DNA of 64,000 nt from Verrucomicrobiota bacterium (GCA_023428905.1 JAEYWP010000013.1:62001-126000); one strand, 5' to 3'. Positions 34,096 through 42,762 are shown, counted from the first letter of the stretch. Numbers and translations: made by a program. The notes: generated by a model not told the origin, from the letters alone.

Positions 34096-37000
34096 ATGAA
34101 GACGCCCAAACGCCAGACCCCGCGTTCCCCTGTCCGTCGTCCCGCCAGGAGCGCCCGTGCGCCCGCAGCGGCGGCGGCGGCTGATCCGGCGCGCGGGCAT
34201 GTCCTGCCCGCCGCCGAGGTGGAAAAGGCGCTGCTGGCGGGTACGCAGGTGGCCGCCCTCGAGACGTATTTTGGCGAGGAAGCCTATGCGGAGCTGCAAT
34301 CCCTGGCCCGCCAGGCGGCGAGCCGCGGGGTGCGCGGTGGACCGCGGGTACTGGTCATCCCCGGAACGATGGGGACAAAGCTCGGCGTGCTGGGCGGTGG
34401 GCTGTTCGGGATGAGCGACGTCTTCTGGCTCGACCCGTGCGACATCGCCTTGGGAAACCTGCCACGGCTTTCCTTGCGCGATGGGGAGCAGGCGGTCACC
34501 GCAATGGAGCCGATCCTCCTGTTTTACCTGCGCCTGAAGCTGCGTCTGCGCGCGGCTGGATTCGACGCGGAATTCTGGGGTTACGATTGGCGGCACTCCA
34601 TCGCGGACTCGGCCACCCGCCTGCGGGCGCACCTGGCGAAGGAGCCGGCACGCGAGGTGCACTTGGTGGCGCATAGCATGGGCGGGCTGGTGGCGCGCGC
34701 CGCCCTCAAGCGCGGCGCGCCCAAGGTGAAAAAACTGATCATGCTCGGCACTCCCAATCACGGAGCCTTCGCCGCGACGCAGGCGATCCGCGGCACTCTT
34801 GCGAGCGTGCGGAAGCTGGCGGCGCTCGATCCGCTGCACACCGCCGAGGAACTCTGCGAGAAGGCGTTCAACACCTTCCCCAGCACCTACTCCCTCCTTC
34901 CCTCCCCGGAGCGTTTTTCCAAGCTCGACCTCTACGATGCGACGCGGTGGCCGAAGGACGGCGCCCGCTTCGACCCGGCATTGCTGGAACACGCCCGGCG
35001 CACCCAGGCCCTCTTCGGCCCGGCGGACGAACGCCATTTCCTCATCGCCGGGGTGAATCAAGCCACCGTCACCGACCTCGACCTTGGCGCGGGCGGCTTC
35101 GTCTACACGGAGAGCGCCGACGGAGACGGTACCGTGCCACTCGATCTGGCGCGGCTCGAGGGCGCAGCCACCTGGTACGCCGAGGAGGAGCACGGAAGCC
35201 TGCCCAGCAATGCGATCGTGACCCGGGCGGTGATCGACATTCTGAATACGGGCACCACGGCGGTGCTCCCGCGCGAGTGGGACCGTACCCGCTGCGCTCC
35301 CGTCCTTCGGCGCACGACCGACGCCGAGCTCCGCGCCGCCATTCCGGCCGGGAAGCGGAGCAGCGAGGTCAGCTCCCGCGAGTTCCGCAACCTGCTCGCG
35401 CCCCTGCTCTCCACCGAGACCCACGAGGCCGCCACGGCCACCGCAGGAACCCCGGGAACCTCTCCGGCGGGCGCCCTCTTTAACGCCGCGCGCCCCCTCG
35501 CCCTCGACCAGGTCGTGGTGGGTCGGCGGCGGCAGAAGCGGCTGGAAATCTGCATCGCCGAGGGCGACATCGCCGAGGTCAATGCCCGCGCCCTCGTCCT
35601 GGGTCTCTTTCGGGAGGTCGCCCCCGGTGGCGCCGCACTCGCGATCGACCAGCGCCTTGACGGCGCGATTGGCGATTTCGTCAACCGCCGGATGTTCTCC
35701 GGAAATGTGGGTGAGCTCTTCATTCTCCCCACCGGTCGCCATCCCCTTCAGGCGGACCTCGTGCTCTTCGCCGGACTCGGTGCGTTCGACCGCTTCAACG
35801 TCGAGATCCTGCAGCTGGTGGCGGAGAACACCATCCGCACGCTCATCCGGACCAATGTGGAGGACTTCGCCACCGTCCTGCTGGGCAGCGGGACGGGCGT
35901 GGAGGCGATCGACTCCCTGCGCCACCTCCTCGAGGGTTTTGTCCGCGCGATCCGAGATCTGGATACAGACGCCGGCGTGCGCCGGGTGACCTTTTGCATT
36001 CGCGACCCGGGCAAATGCCGGGAAGCGGCGGCCGAGCTCTTCCGCCTCGCCGGGACCGAGCTCTTCCACGAGATCGAGGTCAGCTTCGAGACGCGCGTGC
36101 TCCCCTCGACCCTCTCCCGTCAGGCGCCCAGCCGGCTCGCGGCCGCCGGCCCTGGAGGCGAACCCGTTTACCTGATTGTTCGCCAGGAGCGCTCCACCGC
36201 CGCGGGACTGGTCCTGCGCTCATCCGCCCTGACCGCGGGCACGAAGGCCGCGGTCATCACGGGCGAACGCACGGTCAAGAAAGGGGACCTCGACAAGCTC
36301 CTCGCTGTGCTGGGCACACCGTCCTTTGTGCCGTCCCGCATGCCGGAGGTGGGGGCCCAGCTCGCGAACCTGCTCCTCGCGGATGAGGTGCTGGCCGTCC
36401 TGCCCGCCTTCGCCGCAAATCCACTGGTGGTGGTGCACGACGGGCCGGCCTCGCGCATCCCTTGGGAGCTGCTGCAGATCGGCGGACGCTTTCCCGTCCT
36501 CGAGGCCGGCATCACGCGCCGTTACCTGGCGGACAACCTCTCCGTCGCCAAATGGCTCGAGGCGCGGCGGCAGAGTCCCCAGCTGCGCCTTCTCCTGGTG
36601 GTGAATCCCAATCGCGGGGAATACCTCAGCCTGCCCGGGGCCGAGGAAGAGGGCGAGCGGGTCAAGGCCCTGTTCAAGGGGGAGCTCGGAGTGGACATCA
36701 CCGAGCGTTCCGGAGCGGACGCCACCCGCGCCGCCCTGCTCCAGGACTTCAGATCCGGGAAGTATGATGTGGTTCACTACGCGGGCCACGCCGCCTTTGA
36801 CCCCGCCAACCCGGGCGGCAGCGGGCTCCTCTGCCACGGGGGCGAGATTCTGGGAGGATCCGACCTCGCCGGCCTCGGCAACCTGCCCAACCTCGTGGTC
36901 TTTAATGCCTGCGAGTCCGGCCGGGTACGCGGCGGAAAAGGAAGGGAAGCCGTCACGCGGCAGGCGGAACGCGCCACCGGCTTGGCCGAAGCCTTCCTTC

Positions 37001-37227
37001 GCGGCGGGGTGGCCAACTACGTCGGCACGTATTGGCCCGTGGGTGACGGCCCGGCTGTCACCTTTGCCACCACCTTTTACCCGGCGCTGCTGCGCGGGCA
37101 GTCGGTGGGCGAGGCGCTGCGCGCCGCCCGGCGGACGGTCCAGGAAAAGGAAAAGACAATCGATTGGGCCGACTACATCCACTACGGCAACCAGGACTTC
37201 GTCCTGAAGACGGGAGAGTCGCGCTGA
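34096..37227 (+). CDS. lipase-like hydrolase / M17-N-like / CHAT protease fusion protein
   Basis: A 1043-residue multidomain protein. After a basic, Ala/Pro-rich leader (1-35), residues about 80-400 form a lecithin-cholesterol-acyltransferase/lipase-like alpha/beta hydrolase. It has VLVIPGTMGTKLG near 85-97, nucleophile Ser194 in VAHSMGGLVAR, candidate acid in DGDGTVP (Asp342/344), and His366 in EEHGSLPSN. Residues about 480-660 resemble the N-terminal domain of M17 aminopeptidases (LEICIAEGDIAEVNARALVLG, then ELFILPTGRHPLQADLVLFAGLG). Residues about 770-1040 are a caspase-like CHAT domain: His898 in VVHYAGHAA and Cys939 in VVFNACESG form the expected dyad. All catalytic residues look intact. 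No target, inhibitor or gasdermin gene is adjacent. Effector-like function in self-limiting defence or signalling is inference. Confidence 0.88.
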   Translation: MKTPKRQTPRSPVRRPARSARAPAAAAAADPARGHVLPAAEVEKALLAGTQVAALETYFGEEAYAELQSLARQAASRGVRGGPRVLVIPGTMGTKLGVLGGGLFGMSDVFWLDPCDIALGNLPRLSLRDGEQAVTAMEPILLFYLRLKLRLRAAGFDAEFWGYDWRHSIADSATRLRAHLAKEPAREVHLVAHSMGGLVARAALKRGAPKVKKLIMLGTPNHGAFAATQAIRGTLASVRKLAALDPLHTAEELCEKAFNTFPSTYSLLPSPERFSKLDLYDATRWPKDGARFDPALLEHARRTQALFGPADERHFLIAGVNQATVTDLDLGAGGFVYTESADGDGTVPLDLARLEGAATWYAEEEHGSLPSNAIVTRAVIDILNTGTTAVLPREWDRTRCAPVLRRTTDAELRAAIPAGKRSSEVSSREFRNLLAPLLSTETHEAATATAGTPGTSPAGALFNAARPLALDQVVVGRRRQKRLEICIAEGDIAEVNARALVLGLFREVAPGGAALAIDQRLDGAIGDFVNRRMFSGNVGELFILPTGRHPLQADLVLFAGLGAFDRFNVEILQLVAENTIRTLIRTNVEDFATVLLGSGTGVEAIDSLRHLLEGFVRAIRDLDTDAGVRRVTFCIRDPGKCREAAAELFRLAGTELFHEIEVSFETRVLPSTLSRQAPSRLAAAGPGGEPVYLIVRQERSTAAGLVLRSSALTAGTKAAVITGERTVKKGDLDKLLAVLGTPSFVPSRMPEVGAQLANLLLADEVLAVLPAFAANPLVVVHDGPASRIPWELLQIGGRFPVLEAGITRRYLADNLSVAKWLEARRQSPQLRLLLVVNPNRGEYLSLPGAEEEGERVKALFKGELGVDITERSGADATRAALLQDFRSGKYDVVHYAGHAAFDPANPGGSGLLCHGGEILGGSDLAGLGNLPNLVVFNACESGRVRGGKGREAVTRQAERATGLAEAFLRGGVANYVGTYWPVGDGPAVTFATTFYPALLRGQSVGEALRAARRTVQEKEKTIDWADYIHYGNQDFVLKTGESR

Positions 37228-37248
37228 AGGCGCGGCGCGGGCCAGGCG

Positions 37249-39288
37249 CTATTTGGGCCAGAGCACCTCGGCCAGGCCGTTGCGATCGTCGGTCCAGCGG
37301 ATCTCCGGCTGGCCCTCCGCACGGGCGAGGGTGTAGTCGAAGTCGGGCCTGACATTGTTCTGGTCAAGCCAGCGCTCGATGTCGGCCGCGCGGTCGGGCC
37401 GGTACAGCAGCACATAATGGGTCTTCCTCGGCTCGTCGCGGGCGGTGTGGTGCCGGCTGGGCGAGGCCAGGATGGAGTCGGCGTGTAGCCCAAGATCGCG
37501 CGCGTGGGTGGCCAGGATGGGAAAGAGGTCGACGTACCGGTTCGAGACGTGGAACACGAGCAGCCCCCGCGGCACCTTGGCGAGGTACTCCTCCACCGCC
37601 TCGCGTGTCAGCAAGTGGACAGGAATGTAGTCTCCGGAAAACGCATCCACCAGCAGCAGGTCGAAGGTCTCCGGGGCGGTGCGCACGCCGATTCGCCCAT
37701 CTGCGATCCGCACCTCCACGCGGCCGGGCTGGTCGGCGAGGAAGGTGAAGTGGCTGCGCGCAAGGTCCTCGACCAGCGGATTGATGTCCCAAAAAACGAG
37801 CGAGTCTCCCGGTCGGTTGAAGGCAGCCATCGTGCCCGTGCCGAGCCCGATCACCGCGGTGCGAAGCGATGGCGTCTCCGCCTGCAGCGCCTTCATCACC
37901 ACCGCGATGGCCGAGCCGTCGCAATAATAAGCGGTCGGCGTCCGGCGCAGGTTCTCCTCCCGCAGCTGCACGCCGTGCACCGTCGTCTCACTGGAGGACA
38001 TCACAAAGGCGGGCGATTTCTCGATCCGGATCGTTCCGTAATGATTCCTATGATACGAAACGATGGTCACGCGCGAGCGATGTTCGCGCCAGACCGGCAG
38101 GAGGGTGAGGTAAAGGGCGGGCCCGAAGGCGAGGACCAGGACCGCGGTGCGCTGGCTCCAGTCTGCGCGGGTGACGAGGGTATGGGCCAGCCCGAGGCCC
38201 AGGCAGAAAGCCGCCCCCATGAATTCCAGGTTGCGGTCAAAGAGGACGGGCGCCCCGACGCTGGCGAAGAGTCCGGCAGCCGCGCCGGCGGAGGCCAGCA
38301 CCAGGTAAAAGAGGGTGAAGCGGCGCTCCGGCCGGCGCTGAAAGAGGAAGCCGTGGCCGGCCAGGCACCCGGACGCGAGGAGAGCAACCATCCACGTGCG
38401 GGCGGTTTCGGTGAGTTCGAGATTCGAGACGCCCTTGGCCTGGGAGTAGCCGAAGACGGCAAAACCAAACACCGCCAGCGCGGCCTGGGTCAGCCCGGGC
38501 CGCCACCAGCCCGAAAAGGTGAAGGTAAAGCTGAGGAGGTAGATCCCGAGAGGGATCAGCCACGAAAGGGGGTTCGAGCCAATCTCCGCGCTCAGGATGT
38601 GCACGGCGGAGAGCATCAGCGTGCAGGTGGCGAAGGCGGTGGCGGCCCAGACGGCGATTCGGGAGGGACGGATCTCCTCCGGCTCAGGCGGCTGCGCCTC
38701 CACCGTTGCGGTGCGCCCGCGCTGGAGAAAGGCGAGTACCAGGCAAGCGGCTGCCAGCGCGATCACCAGCCAGCGCAGGTACCCCACCTGGACCGACAGG
38801 CCAAGGAAGGGCTCGACCACAAAGGGGTACACCACAAGCGCAAGAAGGCTGCCGAGGTTGGAGACTCCGTAGAGCCAGTAAGGCACACGGCCGGTGCGCT
38901 CGCGCAGCCAGCCCTGCAGCACGATACCGATACTGGTGGAGAGCAGGACGGTGGGCAGCACCGCCAGGGCCAAGCCGAGAACGACGGCCGGCCATTCCGG
39001 TAGGCCGGCAAAATGCCAGGGCGGGAGTCGCAAGCTCAGGGCAGCCAGCACCGCGAGGGCAGCCACCACCCAGCCTGCGTGCCGGCGGCCGGGACCGAGC
39101 AGCTGGTAGGCCAGGGCGTAACCGGCGAGCAGTGATACCTGGAAGAAAAACGAGACCGTCATCCAGGTCCCGGCCGTGCCACCGTAACGCGGTATCAGCT
39201 GCTTCCCTACAAGCGGCTGGATCAGGAAGGTGAGAAACGCCGCCGCGGGCACGACGAGCCAGGCAAGCGGACGAAAAAGCCACTGCAT
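37249..39288 (-). CDS. membrane-anchored spermidine-synthase-like protein
   Basis: A 679-residue fusion of about a dozen N-terminal membrane helices (LVVPAAAFLTFLIQPLVGKQLIPRYGG in the first) and a C-terminal methyltransferase-like Rossmann domain. The latter has the nucleotide-binding glycine run AVIGLGTGTMAAF near residue 490, a VFWDINPLVEDLARS segment, and FDLLLVDAFSGDYIPVHLLT where spermidine synthases carry their substrate Asp. Fused membrane proteins of this kind are annotated as spermidine synthases, but their activity is usually not tested. Convergent with the CHAT gene, 21 bases apart. No polyamine genes nearby. Confidence 0.85.
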   Translation of the reverse strand: MQWLFRPLAWLVVPAAAFLTFLIQPLVGKQLIPRYGGTAGTWMTVSFFFQVSLLAGYALAYQLLGPGRRHAGWVVAALAVLAALSLRLPPWHFAGLPEWPAVVLGLALAVLPTVLLSTSIGIVLQGWLRERTGRVPYWLYGVSNLGSLLALVVYPFVVEPFLGLSVQVGYLRWLVIALAAACLVLAFLQRGRTATVEAQPPEPEEIRPSRIAVWAATAFATCTLMLSAVHILSAEIGSNPLSWLIPLGIYLLSFTFTFSGWWRPGLTQAALAVFGFAVFGYSQAKGVSNLELTETARTWMVALLASGCLAGHGFLFQRRPERRFTLFYLVLASAGAAAGLFASVGAPVLFDRNLEFMGAAFCLGLGLAHTLVTRADWSQRTAVLVLAFGPALYLTLLPVWREHRSRVTIVSYHRNHYGTIRIEKSPAFVMSSSETTVHGVQLREENLRRTPTAYYCDGSAIAVVMKALQAETPSLRTAVIGLGTGTMAAFNRPGDSLVFWDINPLVEDLARSHFTFLADQPGRVEVRIADGRIGVRTAPETFDLLLVDAFSGDYIPVHLLTREAVEEYLAKVPRGLLVFHVSNRYVDLFPILATHARDLGLHADSILASPSRHHTARDEPRKTHYVLLYRPDRAADIERWLDQNNVRPDFDYTLARAEGQPEIRWTDDRNGLAEVLWPK

Positions 39289-39377
39289 GGTGAGGGAATC
39301 TGGGAAGCGCCGACCCGGGTCACCCGGTCACGCCCGGTGAGGGCGCGGCGGCGTCCGGTGCGCGCGCCGCCGGCGGG

Positions 39378-39848
39378 TCAGGGGGTGCGGGGTTTCACCT
39401 CGATCAGTTCGAGTTCGAAGATGAGGGTGGCGCGCCGCGGGATCCGGGGCGGCTGCCCGCGGGTGCCGTAACCGAGTTCGAAAGGAATGATGAGTATCCG
39501 TTTTTCTCCCACGCGCATTGCGCCGATGCCTTCGTCAAATCCCTGGATGACCTCCCCGCGGTCGGTCTGGAAGGTGAAGGGTTTGGTCGGATCGGTGGAC
39601 GAGTCAAAGACGGTGCCGTCCAGCAGTTTCCCTGTGTACAGGACGCTGACGCTATCGCCGGAGGCCGGTTGCGGTCCATCGCCTGCGCGCAGGACCACAT
39701 AGCGGAGGCTGGTGGACGTGCGTTTGGCCTCCGGGTAGCGCTCACGGACGATCTCCAGGTCCTCCGGGGGCAGTTTTTCGCGCTGGGCGTAGGACCAGGC
39801 CGGGGAGAGAAAAAGAAGGGCAAGCAGGAGGGCGCGGGCAAAACGCAT
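39378..39848 (-). CDS. secreted FKBP-type peptidyl-prolyl isomerase
   Basis: A 156-residue exported prolyl isomerase. The start at 39848 gives a signal peptide (MRFARALLLALLFLSPAWSYAQ). A short helical linker (EDLEIVRERYPEAKRTSTSLRY) leads into one FKBP domain: GDSVSVLYTGKLLDGTVFDSS, the core VIQGFDEGIGAMRVGEKRILIIPFELGYG, and the end ATLIFELELIEV. Aromatic and Asp positions of the active pocket are kept. It would help fold proteins in the periplasm. The upstream side is a repeat cluster (39895-40140), which may hold its promoter. Confidence 0.94.
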   Translation of the reverse strand: MRFARALLLALLFLSPAWSYAQREKLPPEDLEIVRERYPEAKRTSTSLRYVVLRAGDGPQPASGDSVSVLYTGKLLDGTVFDSSTDPTKPFTFQTDRGEVIQGFDEGIGAMRVGEKRILIIPFELGYGTRGQPPRIPRRATLIFELELIEVKPRTP

Positions 39849-39894
39849 GGCCTTAGCCTGTGTCGTCTGGCGCGCCCTCCGCAATAGCGGATCG

Positions 39895-40140
39895 AACCAC
39901 GAATAAACGCTCTTCCAATCACCACGGATGGACACGACCCATGGTGAGAAATTGAACCACGAATGGACACGAATTTACACGAATCAGAATCAGACCCCCG
40001 AGCGTCTATTCCTTCCGTTATTCGTGCCCATGCGTGTCCATTCGTGGTTTCCACCTCTGAGGGTCGATGTCTGTATCCGTGTTCATCCGTGTCCATCCGT
40101 GGTTCACCCTTGGATTGAGACCGTGTCCATTCGTGGTTCC
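39895..40140. repeat. ACCACGAATGGACACGAAT repeat cluster A
   Basis: Forward units: AACCACGAAT (39896-39905), a diverged CACCACGGATGGACACGA (about 39919-39936), and ACCACGAATGGACACGAAT (39957-39975) followed by TTACACGAAT. Inverse units: ATTCGTGCCCATGCGTGTCC (40019-40038) plus ATTCGTGGTT, CCGTGTCCATCCGTGGTT (about 40088-40105) and CCGTGTCCATTCGTGG (40121-40136). A second cluster lies at 41918-42090. Confidence 0.75.
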
Positions 40141-40173
40141 TTCGGGGAGGGCGGAGACACGCGGGCACGAAAA

Positions 40174-40198
40174 AGGCGAGGCCGGGAAGGCCTCGCCT
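40174..40198 (-). terminator. intrinsic terminator of the RRM-protein gene
   Basis: AGGCGAGGCC and GGCCTCGCCT form a perfect 10-bp stem around a five-base loop. On the minus strand the stem is followed by TTTTTCG, giving a proper U tract, 27 bases after the RRM gene stop. Confidence 0.85.
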
Positions 40199-40224
40199 GA
40201 AAGTCGTTTCGTTAGAAAGACAGC

Positions 40225-40605
40225 TTAGTAACGGCGATCGCCGCCACGGCCGCCGCCGCCGAAGCCGCCACGACGGTCACCACCGCCGCCGCCGCCGAAG
40301 CCACGACGCTCGCCGCCACCACCGAACGAACGGCCACCGCCGCCGGCGCCTTCTTCCTTCGGACGGGCTTCGTTCACCGTGAGGGTGCGGCCACCGAGGT
40401 CGGCGCCATTCATCTTCTCAGCGGCGATCTTCGCCTCTTCGGAGGTGCCCATGGTGACGAAAGCGAAACCGCGGGGGCGGTTCGTCATCTTGTCCATGGC
40501 GATGTACACGTCGGAGACGGTACCGAACTGGCCGAAAGCGGAGCGCAGCTCCTCTTCCGAGGTCTTGAAGGACATGTTGCCGACGTAGAGTTTGGAGTTA
40601 CTCAT
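40225..40605 (-). CDS. RRM-domain RNA-binding protein with Gly/Arg-rich tail
   Basis: A 126-residue glycine-rich RNA-binding protein. One RRM spans about residues 4-80 with RNP2 KLYVGNMSF and RNP1 RPRGFAFVTM. The tail (from about residue 85) is made of GGG and RR/DRR repeats, as in cold-inducible bacterial RRM proteins. The start at 40605 (MSNSKLYVGN) matches the usual family start but has no visible Shine-Dalgarno. An in-frame ATG at 40671 has AAGGAG five bases ahead and would add 22 residues, so the true start is uncertain. Followed by a strong terminator. Roles in RNA chaperoning or cold response are inferred from the family. Confidence 0.93.
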   Translation of the reverse strand: MSNSKLYVGNMSFKTSEEELRSAFGQFGTVSDVYIAMDKMTNRPRGFAFVTMGTSEEAKIAAEKMNGADLGGRTLTVNEARPKEEGAGGGGRSFGGGGERRGFGGGGGGDRRGGFGGGGRGGDRRY

Positions 40606-40871
40606 GTTTGATTTCGTAGATCCAGCGTAGCTTCCAGTCCGTTCCCGACCATCGGGTTTCGAAATCATCATGTGAACTCCTTAGCTCGCCTGACGACTCA
40701 CCAGTGCCTGTCATCTAACTTTCTCTATCGAGGGCGTGAAAGAGAGCGGAACGGTGGATAAATGCAAGGGAAAAATGACACCTATATCCCGCAACCGCTT
40801 GGCCTTCTGATAGCTAGCTCCTGCAATGGTTTCCCCCTGCCCGTTCATTCCAGCGGTCCATTTTGCCGAAT

Positions 40872-41327
40872 TTAGGAAAGTACGCCCGAACCGAAGAGTT
40901 GATCCAAAGCCCGGCGATCGCGCTTGGTAGGGCGCCCGGAACCGCGCTCCCGAGCGAGGAATTGCTGGATCGGCTGGGCCCGGGCCTTTTCCAGTTCCTC
41001 CGGCGGTGTCTTGTCCTCGCAATAGGTGGAAACGAGCTTGGCGCCCACCCTGCTCTTCGGGATGGCGACGACACGGAGGGTGCGGGTCACGAGGCCTTGA
41101 GCCACCGCGATCACTTCGCCGGGCCGCACATCGCGCGCGGGTTTTGCGGGTTGTCCATTGATCGTGACCGAGCCGGCTCGGCACGCATCCGTCGCCAGGC
41201 CGCGTGTTTTGAAGGCGCGGACCGACCAAAGGAACTTGTCGATGCGCTCCGCGGCGTCGGGAACGCCGGGCGCGGGAACAGCCTGGGGAACGTGTGTCCG
41301 GCCCGACGACTGAGACGGGGTGTTCAA
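40872..41327 (-). CDS. S4-domain RNA-binding protein (Hsp15/HslR-like)
   Basis: A 151-residue protein with an S4 domain at about residues 27-75 (RIDKFLWSVRAFKTRGLATDACRAGSVTINGQPAKPARDV), the same fold as Hsp15, which binds stalled 50S subunits. A helical C-terminal half with KRDRRALDQLFG follows. The only start that keeps the frame is TTG at 41325-41327, directly after the stop codon of the DUF3016 gene, which suggests translational coupling; no ATG or GTG occurs before the S4 domain. The N-terminal 26 residues are Pro/Ala-rich. Confidence 0.88.
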   Translation of the reverse strand: MNTPSQSSGRTHVPQAVPAPGVPDAAERIDKFLWSVRAFKTRGLATDACRAGSVTINGQPAKPARDVRPGEVIAVAQGLVTRTLRVVAIPKSRVGAKLVSTYCEDKTPPEELEKARAQPIQQFLARERGSGRPTKRDRRALDQLFGSGVLS

Positions 41328-41852
41328 TTACTTTTTCGCGGTTCGAAACTCGCTGCGCAGCCAATCGTCGAGCAGCCGCTTTTCATAACGCAGCTCGTCC
41401 GAGGTGTTCACGGAAGTGATGTTATTCTGGAAGTTCAGGTCCGACAGCTTCGACTTGCCCTCCTTGATCACCGCGCCGGCCTGGTCGGTGAGCTTGTAGG
41501 ACAGCTCGATGCGCGGGGTGTAGATCGACTTGATGATGCGCACGTCCTGGGCGGAGGGGCCGCGCCACGGCTCGTATTCACCCGCCATGTCGATGTCGGT
41601 GATCGTGATGCTCAGCTTCTGGCCGGCGGCCAGCAGGCGCGGGGCGCGCTGCTCGAGGTACTGGCGGAACTGGGCGAGATTGGCTTCGCGGCCGCGCTCC
41701 GTGTCGAGGGAGGAGTCTTTGATATCCCGGAAGTTCTCCGGCTTGTCGAAGATCACCTCCACCTGCCCCGCCGCCGGCGTGTCCGCAGCAAACGCGGGCG
41801 AGACAGCCACCATGCCGGCTGCGAGCATTAAGAGTCGAAGGGTGTTTTTCAT
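41328..41852 (-). CDS. secreted DUF3016 protein
   Basis: A 174-residue exported protein of unknown function, family DUF3016. The start at 41852 gives a signal peptide (KNTLRLLMLAAGMVAVSPAFAA). Family segments include VEVIFDKPENFRDIKDSSLDTERGREANLAQFRQYLEQRAPRLL (residues about 39-85) and ITDIDMAGEYEPWRG. The C-terminal part (IELSYKLTDQAGAVIKEGKSKLSDLNFQ) looks like a beta domain. It is the first gene of a two-gene unit with the S4 gene, whose start abuts its stop. Its upstream region is repeat cluster B. Confidence 0.85.
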   Translation of the reverse strand: MKNTLRLLMLAAGMVAVSPAFAADTPAAGQVEVIFDKPENFRDIKDSSLDTERGREANLAQFRQYLEQRAPRLLAAGQKLSITITDIDMAGEYEPWRGPSAQDVRIIKSIYTPRIELSYKLTDQAGAVIKEGKSKLSDLNFQNNITSVNTSDELRYEKRLLDDWLRSEFRTAKK

Positions 41853-42153
41853 AGGTACGACTGTGACAAACCGTACCACGGAAAAGTTTCATTTGCCACC
41901 GCGCACTCCGCGGTTGGAACCACCGATGGACACGGACTCACACGGATACGGACGTCCAGAATCTCAATCCCTGGAATGAGAACCACGAATGGACACGAAT
42001 TGGGCGGAAAGCTTGTCGCTCAGATCCCCCCCGGGGGGGGGTCGATGCCTTGGTCATCCCTGTCCGTTCGTGTCCATTAGTGGTTAGAACGGATCGGCTT
42101 GGACTCCGCCGGGCACGTGACCCATCCGTGGTGCCGAATGGGTTGAGCCGTCG
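41853..42153. other. 301-base region with repeat cluster B and a C7G9 tract
   Basis: No gene seen. The region carries a forward ACCACGAATGGACACGAAT copy and an inverse copy about 65 bases apart, with a run of seven C and nine G between them (42026-42041). The HD-GYP gene ends at its right edge. Confidence 0.55.
41918..42090. repeat. ACCACGAATGGACACGAAT repeat cluster B
   Basis: Units: AACCACCGATGGACACGGAC (41919-41938), AACCACGAATGGACACGAAT (41981-42000), and the inverse GTTCGTGTCCATTAGTGGTT (42066-42085). The last two pair at 18 of 20 positions, making a large stem with the C7G9 tract in the loop. Confidence 0.75.
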
Positions 42154-42762
42154 TCAGCTGGCGGGGGCGACTTCGACGGAGACGGCGGGCAGGCCTTCGA
42201 GGAAGGCGTCGAGGATATCGGGATCGAACTTGAGGCCGCGGAGACGTTTCATCTCCGCCAGCACACGGTCTTCCTCCCAGGCGGGCTTGTAGGCGCGACT
42301 CGACATCAGGGCGTCGTACACATCCGCGACTGCCACGATCCGCGCATCCAACGGAATCAGGTCTCCAGCGATCCCATTCGGATAACCGCCGCCATTCCAA
42401 TCCTCATGGTGCGCCAAGGCGATTCGCGCGGCACACTGGATCACCGGCCAGGGGCTGTGCTGCAGAATCCGATGACCGACGATGGTGTGAGATCGGATCT
42501 GCACCATCTCCTCGGCGGTCAACTTGCCCGGCTTGCTCAACAGGGAAATAGGCAGGGCGATCTTGCCCACATCGTGCAGCGGCGTCGCCTGGCGAAGATC
42601 GTTCAGTTGCTGCTCCCCCAGCCCGATCCGCCGTCCGATCTCGCAGGCATAGGTGCTGACACGGTCCAGGTGGCTGCTGATGCTCGGGTCATGCGCCTCA
42701 CACGCATACCGAAGGCGCAGCGCAAGCTCCGCGCCGGGGTCGATCACGCTGAAGGGATTCAT
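42154..42762 (-). CDS. HD-GYP-type phosphodiesterase
   Basis: A 202-residue free-standing HD-GYP domain, which hydrolyses cyclic di-GMP. The HD metal motif is LRQATPLHDVGKIALP near residue 63, with a preceding HLDRVSTYACEIG helix. The GYP loop is HHEDWNGGGYPNGIAGD near residues 117-133, and a VADVYDALMSSRAYKP segment completes the site. It has no receiver of its own. Its ATG overlaps the stop of the receiver-GGDEF gene by four bases, so the two enzymes with opposite activities are translationally coupled. The pair is downstream of a sigma-28-like promoter. Confidence 0.93.
   Translation of the reverse strand: MNPFSVIDPGAELALRLRYACEAHDPSISSHLDRVSTYACEIGRRIGLGEQQLNDLRQATPLHDVGKIALPISLLSKPGKLTAEEMVQIRSHTIVGHRILQHSPWPVIQCAARIALAHHEDWNGGGYPNGIAGDLIPLDARIVAVADVYDALMSSRAYKPAWEEDRVLAEMKRLRGLKFDPDILDAFLEGLPAVSVEVAPAS

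Larger units (their letters stand above)
39849..40224. other. 376-base region filled with inverted ACCACGAATGGACACGAAT repeats
   Basis: No credible gene: the open frames here are artefacts of repeat words such as CATTCGTGG. Forward copies lie near 39895-39985 and inverse copies near 40018-40050, 40077-40106 and 40121-40140, so long stem-loops can form. The right end holds the terminator of the RRM gene at 40174-40198. Confidence 0.6.

Noticed and set aside
34036..36069. Long open frame antisense to the hydrolase-CHAT gene (677 codons)
   Set aside because: It lies opposite a gene with clear catalytic motifs, and its translation is Gly/Ala/Arg-rich without domains. Long antisense frames are common in GC-rich DNA.
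39928..40200. Possible 90-codon gene in the repeat cluster
   Set aside because: The translation is made of repeated repeat-word products (VRVHSW, IRVHPCP types) and does not occur outside the repeats; it is a translation artefact.
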